Shown here in pieces: positions 30,643-39,124 of a stretch of DNA of 64,000 nt. Numbering within the stretch: position 1 is the first letter of the stretch; every line of letters starts with the position of its first letter. The DNA is from Hyphomonadaceae bacterium JAD_PAG50586_4 (GTDB lineage: Bacteria > Pseudomonadota > Alphaproteobacteria > Caulobacterales > Aquidulcibacteraceae). Location of the stretch: positions 1,755,501 to 1,819,500 of the forward strand of contig CP096134.1 of assembly GCA_023242925.1 (NCBI GenBank), given 5' to 3'. Position numbers and translations under genes: made by a program. The notes under the pieces are model-generated. The model was not told where the DNA came from and made no database searches. It saw only the letters and a list, made by a program, of their open reading frames with translations.

Positions 30643-31808
30643 ATGCTCAGATTTGCAGGGGCTGCCGCCCTGGTTTGGGTGCTGGGTGCGCTGGGTGCGT
30701 CGGCGCAAACCACGCCGAACCCGGTGATCCAGCATTATCGGGCCTATCAGGCCGCAATTCAGGCCGGGGATTTGGCGACCGCCGAGGCGGAAGCTGTCGC
30801 GGCGCTGGCGGCGTCGGAAGCCCGCAGCGGCGATGGCGGCAACACGGCCGCCCTGGCGCTCAACTTGGCGAATGTGCAATTGGAGCGCGGGCGCGCCCGT
30901 GAAGCGTTGCCGGCCGCGCAACGCGCGTTCGGCTTGGCGCAGGCTGGCGGCGCGGTTGATCCGCTCGCGGCGTCACTCACGCTCGGCCGCGCTGAATTGG
31001 CGACAGCGCGGGCGGACGGCGAGCGCCGTTTGTTTCAAGCCATCGCGGAAGTCGAGCGCCGCGGCGAGTTCAAGGACGAGGCGTTCGAAGCTGCCATGGC
31101 CATGGGTCGCCTTCAGCTTGACGACGATGACGCTGGGGACGCAACACGCAGTTTTGGCGCCGCGGTTCGCCTTGCCGCCGGTGATGACGATGTGCATCGG
31201 ATCAGCCGCGCCAGCGCACACATTGCGCACGGCATGGCGCTGATGGTGGACGATGCGCCAGGGCGCACGCGACCCCAGACCGGGGAAGTGTTGATTGACC
31301 GACCCTCGGGGGGCGCAGACGGCGCGTTCGCCGCATCCTTGGAAGCGTCCTTGCCGCTAGCGCTTCGACCCGGGCCCAATGGCGCGTTTACGAGCGCTCA
31401 AGCAGTCTATGCAAGGGCGCTTGCTTGGGAGTCCGCACACCGCGCAAATCTGCGTTCTATGGGGTGGCGTCAGGCGCCGACGGATGCGCGTTCGCTGTTG
31501 CTTGACGGCGATACCGAAGATGGCTTGCCGCCGTGCGCGTTCGGCGTACGAACGGAGCCCGGCCCCATTTTCCCAGCGCAAATGCGCAATGGACGCTATG
31601 GTGCAAGCGCCGTCGCAGTGCGCGTGCGCACAAATGCGGCGGGTGAAATCGTCGAAGCGGCGACGGTGGCTCTGGCGGGCGCCAAGAGGTGGCGGATGCG
31701 GTTGATCGCGTCGCGATGCGCTGGCAGGCGCGAAACTGGGATGAGTCGACCCGCTGCAGTCGCGCCGGCGTGATGTTGTTTACCTACGCTTTCTGGGTCG
31801 AGCCGTAA
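30643..31808 (+). CDS. secreted helical-repeat protein A of a tandem pair (one frameshift)
   Basis: A protein of about 388 residues with a signal peptide ([21 protein letters not shown]), a helical TPR-like region at residues 25-220 ([42 protein letters not shown]) and a C-terminal domain with a [21 protein letters not shown] strand pair that resembles a TonB C-terminal fold. After LAGA a missing base near 31682-31687 breaks the frame; restoring it gives [14 protein letters not shown]... ending FWVEP at TAA 31806-31808, matching the next gene. It is paralogous to 31814-32938 throughout. The function is unknown. CGGAGGGG precedes the ATG. Confidence 0.7.
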
Positions 31809-31813
31809 CTTCA

Positions 31814-32938
31814 ATGACAAACATCCGCACCATGCTTGCCGCGCTGGCGATACTCGTGACTGCCGGCTCCGCGGTCGCGCAAACGTCCAATCCGATCCTG
31901 GAGAATTATCGGGCCTACGAGGCCGCGCTAGCGGCAGGCAATTTGCTCGCCGCCGAACGCGCCGCGATTGCGGCGCTCGCTGCATCGGAAGCGCGTGATG
32001 GCGATGGCGGCCGCACGGCTGTGTTAGCGTTGAACCTCGCGAATGTGCGTCTTCAACGCGGCCTCCCGCATGATGCGTTGGCGCCTGCGCAGCGCGCCTC
32101 CGGTCTCGTGCGCGAAGGTGGTTTGGTTGAGCCTCTCGATGCTGCATTGACGCTCGGTCGAGCCGAACTCGGAACGGGCCGTCCAGGTGCTGCGACGCGT
32201 TTGCGCAACGCGATCAACCAGGCGGATGCGCGCGGCGACATGGGGGATGAGGCCTATGCGGCGGCGATGGAATTGGGCGCCGCAGAATTGAACGCGTCGC
32301 GTCCCGCTGAGGCGCGCCGACTTTTCTTGCTCGCTGCCGAGTTTGCCCGGGGCGGTGGCGAAGCGCAGCGTGTGGCGCGTGCTGATGCGTTGGTAAGCCA
32401 AGGCATGGCGATGATGACGATCGAGACCACGCCTGCTTATTCGATAGCACGGGTGTTCGATGACGCCATCGAGTTGACGCGCGATGTGGCGCGTCGGTCA
32501 ACGCCGAACGAAGAATTGTCGCACACCCAGATCGTCTATGCGCGGGCGGCCGCTTGGGAGCAATTGCACCGATCGCGGCTCTCGGCGATGGATATGCCGG
32601 AGGGACCGCAAGTCGATCGCGCATTGCTGGTCGATGCGAATTCCAGTGATGGAACGCCCGTATGCGCGCTCACCGTGCGCAGATTGCCTGCACCGACTTA
32701 CTCAGAGGGGCTTCGAGAACGCATGATCAACGGCAGCGCCGCTATGGTGTTGTTCCGGACCAATTCCGCTGGTGAGACAGTGGAAGCGCGCACCATAGCG
32801 CTGGCTGGCGCCGAGGAGATGGCGCGCGAGATCAATGTCGTGGCGCCGCGCTGGAACGCGAGCTATTCGGGCGCTGCGGGTTGCAGTCGAGCCGCGCTCT
32901 ATCTGTTTCCGGTCAGGTTCTACGTCGACGGCAATTGA
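31814..32938 (+). CDS. secreted helical-repeat protein B of a tandem pair
   Basis: A 374-residue protein, intact, with a signal peptide (MTNIRTMLAALAILVTAGSAVA). It is a paralog of the gene before it: shared runs include [40 protein letters not shown] and, near the end, FRTNSAGETVEARTIALAGAEEMA. The helical half is TPR-like, and the C-terminal part carries a Cys pair (VCALTV and GCSRAALYLF). It starts 5 nt after the restored stop of copy A, so they form a tandem operon. A periplasmic protein-binding or TonB-like role is possible but not shown. Confidence 0.7.
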   Translation: MTNIRTMLAALAILVTAGSAVAQTSNPILENYRAYEAALAAGNLLAAERAAIAALAASEARDGDGGRTAVLALNLANVRLQRGLPHDALAPAQRASGLVREGGLVEPLDAALTLGRAELGTGRPGAATRLRNAINQADARGDMGDEAYAAAMELGAAELNASRPAEARRLFLLAAEFARGGGEAQRVARADALVSQGMAMMTIETTPAYSIARVFDDAIELTRDVARRSTPNEELSHTQIVYARAAAWEQLHRSRLSAMDMPEGPQVDRALLVDANSSDGTPVCALTVRRLPAPTYSEGLRERMINGSAAMVLFRTNSAGETVEARTIALAGAEEMAREINVVAPRWNASYSGAAGCSRAALYLFPVRFYVDGN

Positions 32939-33037
32939 GAGCGCCGCCGAGCGCCTTCTTGCCGCGCCGGCGCCTGCCCTTCAAGCCTCGCCCGCCGAAA
33001 CAAATGCAGGCATAAGCCCGCCAACAGGGAGAAAATC

Positions 33038-33907
33038 ATGGCGGACGGCGGCAAGGTGCCAGTTCAAGAAAGCGTGGGCGCAGCTTTAGCGAACGTGCGC
33101 GCGAATTTGCGGCTTGTGCTGACGGCGTCGCTGGTCGGCGCGCTGGCCCTGGCGCTGGTGACCGGGCTGGCGCTCGCCGTGCCGCAATTGGGCCTTTTGA
33201 CAGCGGTCGGCGGCGCCATCCTGCGCGCCTTCACCTACGCGGTATTCATCGCCGTCGCGCTCGGCTTTGCAGCAAACGTGCAACAACGCATCGGCGCTGA
33301 CGGCTTTCGCGTGTGGGCGTCGATGGCCATTGTCGGCTTCTTTATGTTCATCATCATGTTCGTGCTGCTGATCCCCGGCATGATCGCGCTCTTTGCGGGG
33401 CCAATGGCGCCCTATGTGGACGAATTGCAGAGTGCGGGTTCTGATCAAGCTGCAGTGGTGGCGATCATGACGCGCTTTGTGCAGGAGCAGCCCGGCGCTG
33501 TTGTCGGCTTCTTTCTGTTCTACGCGATCGTGTGGTTTTTGTTCACGTCGCGTCTCTTCCTGGCGGCGCCCGCGAGTGTTGAGGCTGGACGCATTCTGAC
33601 GTTTGAGACTTGGGCGTGGACCAAGGGTTCAATGCTGCGCATCACGGCTGCACGTCTGATGTTGCTGGGCCCGGCTTACATACTTGTGGCTGCGCTCGAT
33701 TATGTCATCGCCGCCGCTGCTGGCGTCAACGCAATGGACCCAATGGCGACAGCGGCGGTTGCGCAAAGCAATCCGGCGCTGTTCATCGCTTACGTTTTCG
33801 TGACGACGTTCGTCACCTTCGCGCTCTATTCCTCATTGGAAGCAGGGCTTTCGAGCTATCTTTATCGCGGATTGAAGCCTGCTGCGGCGCAGCAATCGGC
33901 CGCTTGA
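33038..33907 (+). CDS. hypothetical membrane protein, 289 aa
   Basis: A 289-residue protein with a short cytoplasmic N-terminus and about six hydrophobic helices, around residues 25-50, 55-82, 97-122, 153-170, 205-235 and 243-265. Glycerophosphoryl-diester-like or YciC-like membrane domains look similar (ANVRANLRLVLTASLVGA at the start), but no motif settles it. AGGGAGAAA lies ahead of the ATG. It stands between the paralog pair and the MATE pump on the same strand. Confidence 0.6.
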   Translation: MADGGKVPVQESVGAALANVRANLRLVLTASLVGALALALVTGLALAVPQLGLLTAVGGAILRAFTYAVFIAVALGFAANVQQRIGADGFRVWASMAIVGFFMFIIMFVLLIPGMIALFAGPMAPYVDELQSAGSDQAAVVAIMTRFVQEQPGAVVGFFLFYAIVWFLFTSRLFLAAPASVEAGRILTFETWAWTKGSMLRITAARLMLLGPAYILVAALDYVIAAAAGVNAMDPMATAAVAQSNPALFIAYVFVTTFVTFALYSSLEAGLSSYLYRGLKPAAAQQSAA

Positions 33908-33949
33908 GCCTCGACCGGGTCACGTGCTTCGGCTAAACGGCGCGTCCCC

Positions 33950-35284
33950 ATGAGTTCGTCACGCTCATACGCCGCGCCCTTGTTGCGCATTGCTGGACCG
34001 ACCGCGCTCGCGCGGCTCGGCATTATCGGCATGGCGCTGGTGGACGTCGTCGTCGTCGGCCAATTGGCGCCAGACGAGTTGCCGCACCAGGCGCTTGGCT
34101 GGGCGCCTACCGCTGTGTTTTTGGTGGCGGCCATTGGCTTGCTGCAAGGCGTGCAAGTTCTGGCGGCCCGTTCGCTGGGCGAAGGCAATGTCGAAGGCGC
34201 TGGCGTAGCGTTGCGGCGCGGCCTTGTGATTGCTGTGATTGCGGGCATTGCGTCCGCGCTGGCGATGTGGGCTGCGGGGAAAAATCTTTTCACGGTGTTT
34301 GGCATTGAGGAAAGTTTGGCCGGGCCTTCGGCGCCGGTGATGTCGGTGCTCGCACTCTCAATCCCGCTGCATCTCATGTACATCGCCGGCACCTATTTTC
34401 TCGAAGCGATTAAGAAGCCCGGCATTTCGACGGCCATCATGTGGCTGGCGAACGGTGTGAACCTTGCGCTGAATTTGTGGTGGGTGCCGGAGCATGGCGC
34501 GGTGGGCTCTGCGTGGGCGACAGTGGGCGCGCGCGTGTTTCTGGCTGGCGCACTGTTACTGGCGATCTTCATGCTGCGCGAAGGCGCGCGCTATGGCGTG
34601 CGCAGAATGGGCGCCGAAGGGCCGAGCTATCGTGCGTTGCTCGCGGTGGGCATTGCAGCGGCTGTCAGCCAGGCGGTGGAAGCGGGCGCGTTTTCGGCCA
34701 TGACGGTGATCGCGGGGCGCATCGGCGCGGATGTCGTGTCGGCCTATCAGATCATTCTCAATCTGTTGGCGCTCGTTTTCATGTTGGCGCTTGGCATTTC
34801 TGCGGCGACGGCCGTGCTCGTTTCCGAAGCGGTGGGGCGCCAAGCGCCGCAAGACGCCGTGCGCGCAGGCTGGACGGGCATTTGGCTCAACGCGATTGCG
34901 ATGCTGGTCGCGGCGGCGGCAATCCTTGTGTTCGCTGAGCCGATCGGGCGCGTTTACACGGCCGATATCGGGCTCGCGGCGCTCATTGCGTCGCTGATGT
35001 GGATCGCAGCACTGGTGCTGTTGCCCGACGGCACGCAGGTCGTCGCCGCATCTGCGTTGCGCGCGCGCAGCGACAATTGGTTTCCGACGTTTAGCCACAT
35101 CGCCGCCTACGCGGTGGTGATGCCCATTATCGGCTATTGGCTGGCCGAGCACGAGGGCTTGGGTGTTGCCGGGCTTTTGTTCGCGATCTTTTGGTCGAGC
35201 GTGCTCAGCGCCGCTGTGTTGCTGGCGCGCTGGTACTTCCTGCGCAATCGCTTGGCGCCGGTAGCGGCAAAATCCAGCGCCTAA
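33950..35284 (+). CDS. MATE family efflux transporter
   Basis: A 444-residue inner-membrane transporter with twelve hydrophobic helices in two halves, as in MATE proteins, which export drugs and metabolites using H+ or Na+. Family-like traits: LARLGIIGMALVDVVVVGQL in helix 1, QGVQVLAARSLGEGN, and, at the second half, GAFSAMTVIAGRIGADVVSAYQI and ISAATAVLVSEAVGR. The substrate is unknown. Its stop overlaps the end of the convergent VDWSA-family gene by 4 nt. Confidence 0.9.
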   Translation: MSSSRSYAAPLLRIAGPTALARLGIIGMALVDVVVVGQLAPDELPHQALGWAPTAVFLVAAIGLLQGVQVLAARSLGEGNVEGAGVALRRGLVIAVIAGIASALAMWAAGKNLFTVFGIEESLAGPSAPVMSVLALSIPLHLMYIAGTYFLEAIKKPGISTAIMWLANGVNLALNLWWVPEHGAVGSAWATVGARVFLAGALLLAIFMLREGARYGVRRMGAEGPSYRALLAVGIAAAVSQAVEAGAFSAMTVIAGRIGADVVSAYQIILNLLALVFMLALGISAATAVLVSEAVGRQAPQDAVRAGWTGIWLNAIAMLVAAAAILVFAEPIGRVYTADIGLAALIASLMWIAALVLLPDGTQVVAASALRARSDNWFPTFSHIAAYAVVMPIIGYWLAEHEGLGVAGLLFAIFWSSVLSAAVLLARWYFLRNRLAPVAAKSSA

Positions 35285-36172
35285 GCCGGCGCGCCCAGAA
35301 TCCAGCCTTCTTCGCGTTCCACGACTTCGCGGCGCGCATCGTCCTTCGCCGGGCCAAACATGGAAGCAAGCTGGCCTTTGTCATCCAGCGCGTTGAAGCG
35401 CTCGCACGCAGTGCGGACCTGCGCTTGATCCTTGATCTCGCCAGCGGCTGGTTTGGCGCCCAGCATGCTCGGATAGATTTCCGCGAACACGCACTCGACC
35501 TCTGAGAGATCAGGGATCGTCAGCGGCTTCCAGCCGGTCTCAAACGGCCAAAATTTCCCGGCGCGTTTCTCGGCAAGGCGTTTGATTACCGGCAGACCTG
35601 TCAGCGCCTGACCACCGACGGAGCCTTGGTAATAAAGCTTCCAGATCGAGGAGGGGCCTTTGATCGCCTGCTCGGCCAAACGAAATTCCGGCAGATCGCT
35701 TTGGCCATGCTCGCGCGGGCGCTTTGCCGAAAGCATCGTTTGCTCATCGCGCGCGGGCGCGCCCCAGAAGGGGAACGCTTGGCCCGTCATCAGCCGGTTC
35801 ATCTTGGCGCCGACTTGGAAGCGGTTGTTGGTGTTGTCTGGCTTGTCCTTCACTTCCTTGGCCGCGAAATCGATCAGCGCGCGCCAGGGTTCGCCGGCGA
35901 GCTGCAACGCCGCCGCCGTGCCGCGCGGAAAGCCCAGCGGAAAGTCGAAGCCCACAAGCGTGCGTTCACCTTTGCGCTTCAGATCATCGAGCACATTGGT
36001 GAGCAGCTTCTCCGCGTCGGCGCGGGTGGCGGGGTTGTGTGACTCAAACGCCATCTGGAAGCGCACGTTGCGCTTCAGTACGCCAACCCAGATCAGAATC
36101 CGGTCCGGTCGTTGGCTTGGAGGCGGCGCTCCAATCGACCATCACATAGGCTTGGAAGAGGCGTTGGCTCAT
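35281..36172 (-). CDS. VDWSA-motif hypothetical protein (one frameshift)
   Basis: The N-terminus MSQRLFQAYVMVDWSAASKPTTG and the larger C-terminal part (KRNVRFQMAFESHNPATR..., TLVGFDFPLGFPRG, EVECVFAEIYPSM) are in different frames. Removing one T near 36098-36101 gives DSIWVGVLKRN and joins them, about 296 residues. Proteins with an N-terminal VDWSA and a DSIW motif, plus a GFDFP segment, resemble an RNase H-like fold and are sometimes labelled cobalamin biosynthesis protein or DUF429-like; I do not trust a specific function. The gene is convergent with the MATE gene and divergent from gltX. Confidence 0.6.
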
Positions 36173-36400
36173 GTCATGCGTGGACCGGTTATGGGCCGGC
36201 CTGTCCTGTTTGGCGAAGGTAGAGGGGCGCTTTGCGGGCGCGGGACGTAGGTGCTTTCTTAGCCGAAAACAATATCGGGCCAAGCCAAACCGGGCCGACT
36301 GCACCCCGGAGGCGGCCCAGCGCTGGACATTTCGAGCCGGCGCGCCGCATAACCCGGCCCTTCCCGCGACCAGAAGTCGAAAACCCAGAAAACTAAAACA

Positions 36401-37738
36401 ATGTCCATCCGTCTCCGTTTCGCACCGTCACCCACGGGCCGCATCCATGTTGGTAATGTCCGTACGGCGCTGATGAATTGGCTGTTCGCTGTCCGCGAAG
36501 GCGGGCAGGTGCTGCTGCGGATCGACGACACCGACATTGCGCGCTCGACCAAGGAATTCGAGCAAAGCATCGTCGACGATCTGGCGTGGCTCGGCCTGCC
36601 GTGGAGCGAGCGCGCCAACCAATCGCATCGTTTCGACGTCTATGATAGGGCCGCCGACAAGCTGAAGGCGGCGGGCTTGGTCTATCCGTGCTACGAGACG
36701 GAAGATGAACTGGACCGCAAGCGCAAGATTGCGCAAGCGACGAACAAGCCGCCGATCTATGATCGCGCCGCGCTGAAGCTGACCGATGCGGATCGCGCCA
36801 AGCTTGAAGCCGAAGGCCGTCGCGCGCACTGGCGCTTCAAGCTTTCGGGCGCGCGCAAGGATTGGGTAGATCTCGTGCGTGGGCCGCAATCGATCGATAC
36901 CGGTTCACTCTCCGATCCGGTGCTGATTCGTGAAGACGGCGCCTTCCTTTACACGCTGCCGAGCGTCGTGGACGATATCGATTTCAAGATCACCCACATC
37001 GTGCGCGGCGAAGATCATGTCACCAATTCTGGCGTGCAAATCGAAATCTTTGAAGCGTTGGGCGGCGACGTGCCGGCGTTCGGCCATTTCCCGCTACTCG
37101 TCGGCGCGGATGGCAATGCGCTCTCAAAGCGAATTGGTTCGCTGGGCGTTGGTGAACTCGCGGCCGAAGGCTACGAGCCGATGACCATCCTTTCGCACCT
37201 CGCCAAGATCGGCACCTCCGATCCGGTGGAAGCGCGCACCAGCTTGGAGCAACTGGCGTCTGAGTTCGCATTCGAGAAAATCGGCCGCGCGCCGGCGCGT
37301 TTCGATCCGGAAGAGCTGAAGCGCGTGAACGCCGCGCTGCTGCATCAATACGAATATTCCGCAGTGAAGGATCGCTTGGCGAAGCTGGACGCCGACAAGG
37401 GCGAGGCGTTCTGGAACGCTGTGCGCGCGAACCTCGTGCTTTTCCCGGATGTGAAGGCGTGGGTGCAGATCGTTGAAGGTCCGATCGCACCAGTCGTTAC
37501 CGACGCCGCGTTCGCGCAAGCCGCCGCCGAGGTGCTGCCAAGTGGCGCCTACGACGCAACAACGTGGCCCGCTTTCACCAACGCCGTGAAGGAAAAGACC
37601 GGCGCCAAGGGCAAGGCGCTCTTCATGCCGCTGCGCCAAGCGCTGACCGGCATGGACCACGGCCCGGAAATGGCCGCGCTATTTCCGTTGATCGGCGAAG
37701 AACGCGCGCGCAAACGTTTGCTCGGGCAATCGGCTTAA
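36401..37738 (+). CDS. gltX: glutamyl-tRNA synthetase
   Basis: A 445-residue class I synthetase for glutamate. The HIGH-type site is PSPTGRIHVGNVRTAL at residues 9-24, and the KMSKS-type loop is ALSKRIGSLG, a variant seen in alphaproteobacterial GluRS. LRIDDTD and HIVRGEDHVTN are as expected. It is intact. Alphaproteobacteria often have two GltX proteins, one charging tRNA-Gln or participating in amidotransferase routes; which type this is needs a tree. The stop overlaps the end of the convergent gene by 4 nt. Confidence 0.95.
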   Translation: MSIRLRFAPSPTGRIHVGNVRTALMNWLFAVREGGQVLLRIDDTDIARSTKEFEQSIVDDLAWLGLPWSERANQSHRFDVYDRAADKLKAAGLVYPCYETEDELDRKRKIAQATNKPPIYDRAALKLTDADRAKLEAEGRRAHWRFKLSGARKDWVDLVRGPQSIDTGSLSDPVLIREDGAFLYTLPSVVDDIDFKITHIVRGEDHVTNSGVQIEIFEALGGDVPAFGHFPLLVGADGNALSKRIGSLGVGELAAEGYEPMTILSHLAKIGTSDPVEARTSLEQLASEFAFEKIGRAPARFDPEELKRVNAALLHQYEYSAVKDRLAKLDADKGEAFWNAVRANLVLFPDVKAWVQIVEGPIAPVVTDAAFAQAAAEVLPSGAYDATTWPAFTNAVKEKTGAKGKALFMPLRQALTGMDHGPEMAALFPLIGEERARKRLLGQSA

Positions 37739-38409
37739 CGGCTGCGCCCTTCCGGCCCATTCTTTTCCCAGGCTTCGATCGTCGCCCGGGAGAACTGCAT
37801 CGCCAGCGCTTTGACGCGCATTTGCACGTCTTCGCGGATGGTCTGATACGCAGCGAAATCGTGGGTGATGGAGGCGGCCTCGTGCGCCTTGCTCATCTGC
37901 TCTTGGGCGCGAACCATGAACTTGGCGGACGCTTCAACGAAAGCTGAAACGTTGCCGTTCGGATGCATGGCAATATCAAGCACCAACGCCGTACGCTCAT
38001 CGACAGCGAGGTACATGACGTTCCAATCGTCGTACGGGTAGAGATCGAGCGACGTCATCAAGAAGAGACCCGTCGCGCCGTTCCAGCACGGATCGGGGAT
38101 CAGGAAGAAGGGGCGCACCTTTGCGCCGGCGAGGCGTGTTTCGATATTGCGTTGCGCGAGGGTGTTGCGCTCTTCGAGGCGGGCGCGCCCTTCCTCAATG
38201 CGCGCCGCGATCGAAGCTTCGTTGGGGACGAGATTACTCTCGTCCTCGGGGCTTAGACCCAACTCGCGAAGAAATTTGCCCTTCGGGCCATCCCAGACCT
38301 CGTCCGGAATGAGCTTACTCCGGCCATGAGGATCTCTTGACGCTGGCGCAGGCGGCGCGACAGGCGCGCTGCTCGGCGGCGCGGAAGGCGGCTTCTTCCC
38401 GAAACTCAT
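37735..38409 (-). CDS. hypothetical protein, 224 aa
   Basis: A 224-residue soluble protein. Residues 1-30 are Pro/Ala/Ser-rich and likely disordered (MSFGKKPPSAPPSS). Later come helical segments (IAARIEEGRARLEERNTLAQRN) and a central strand-rich part (RPFFLIPDPCWNGATGLFL, LYPYDDWNVMYLAVD). I do not recognise the family. I chose ATG 38409; the longer frame starts at a TTG. Convergent with gltX. Nothing in the context assigns a role. Confidence 0.55.
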   Translation of the reverse strand: MSFGKKPPSAPPSSAPVAPPAPASRDPHGRSKLIPDEVWDGPKGKFLRELGLSPEDESNLVPNEASIAARIEEGRARLEERNTLAQRNIETRLAGAKVRPFFLIPDPCWNGATGLFLMTSLDLYPYDDWNVMYLAVDERTALVLDIAMHPNGNVSAFVEASAKFMVRAQEQMSKAHEAASITHDFAAYQTIREDVQMRVKALAMQFSRATIEAWEKNGPEGRSR

Positions 38410-38465
38410 GGCCCCGTCCAAAGGCTGACCGAGCGAACGCTAACGCAGCGTCGTTAACCGAAGGT

Positions 38466-39050
38466 TCAAACTCGCACGGGCGCGGCGAGGGCTTTGAGAC
38501 AATCTTCGATCGTCCGCACGTTGGCGACGGCTTTGTGAAAGCTGGCTGGGGTCAGATTGGCGTCGATTGTGTGCTGGATCAGGTGGAAGAACGGATCCCA
38601 GAAATCATCTTCGGCCAGAAAGACGACCGGCTTGAAGTGCAAATCGAGTCGGCGCCAGGAGAGTGTTTCCACCGCTTCCTCAAGCGTGCCGATGCCGCCG
38701 GGCAGCACGACGAACGCGTCTGATTCCTCGAACATGATGTGTTTGCGCTCGTGCATGGTGTCGACCATGCGATGGGGCACCGCGTCGAACACGCGTTCGC
38801 GCTGTTCCAAGAAGCGCGGCATGATGCCGAGCACTTCGCCGCCAGCGTCCGAAGCGGCCTTGGCGCAGCGGCCCATCAGGCCCACGCCGCCGCCGCCATA
38901 AACGAGACGCAGGCCCTGTTCAGCCAAAGTTGTTCCGAACCGCGTCGCGAGATCGAGATATTCGGGCTTCGTCGTTTCCGACGAACCACAATAGACGCAC
39001 ACGGAACGCACTTTGGCGCCGGGCGTACTGGAATCGGCCATGGGGCTCAT
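38466..39050 (-). CDS. LOG family protein (Rossmann-fold nucleotide-binding)
   Basis: A protein of about 194 residues in the LOG/lysine-decarboxylase-like family, whose characterised members hydrolyse cytokinin riboside monophosphates or other nucleotides. Motifs: VCVYCGSSE at the start, GLRLVYGGGGVGLMGRCA, MHERKHIMFE and the signature PGGIGTLEEAVE. Two starts are possible, ATG 39050 (MSPMADSS) and ATG 39041; neither has a strong ribosome site. Divergent from the ABC exporter gene, 75 nt away. Confidence 0.87.
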   Translation of the reverse strand: MSPMADSSTPGAKVRSVCVYCGSSETTKPEYLDLATRFGTTLAEQGLRLVYGGGGVGLMGRCAKAASDAGGEVLGIMPRFLEQRERVFDAVPHRMVDTMHERKHIMFEESDAFVVLPGGIGTLEEAVETLSWRRLDLHFKPVVFLAEDDFWDPFFHLIQHTIDANLTPASFHKAVANVRTIEDCLKALAAPVRV

Positions 39051-39124
39051 CACACTTAGCCAATACGGCGCATTGCGGGCGAAAACCAGCGCGCCTAAGT
39101 CCGAACCTTCAAGGATTGTTCCAG

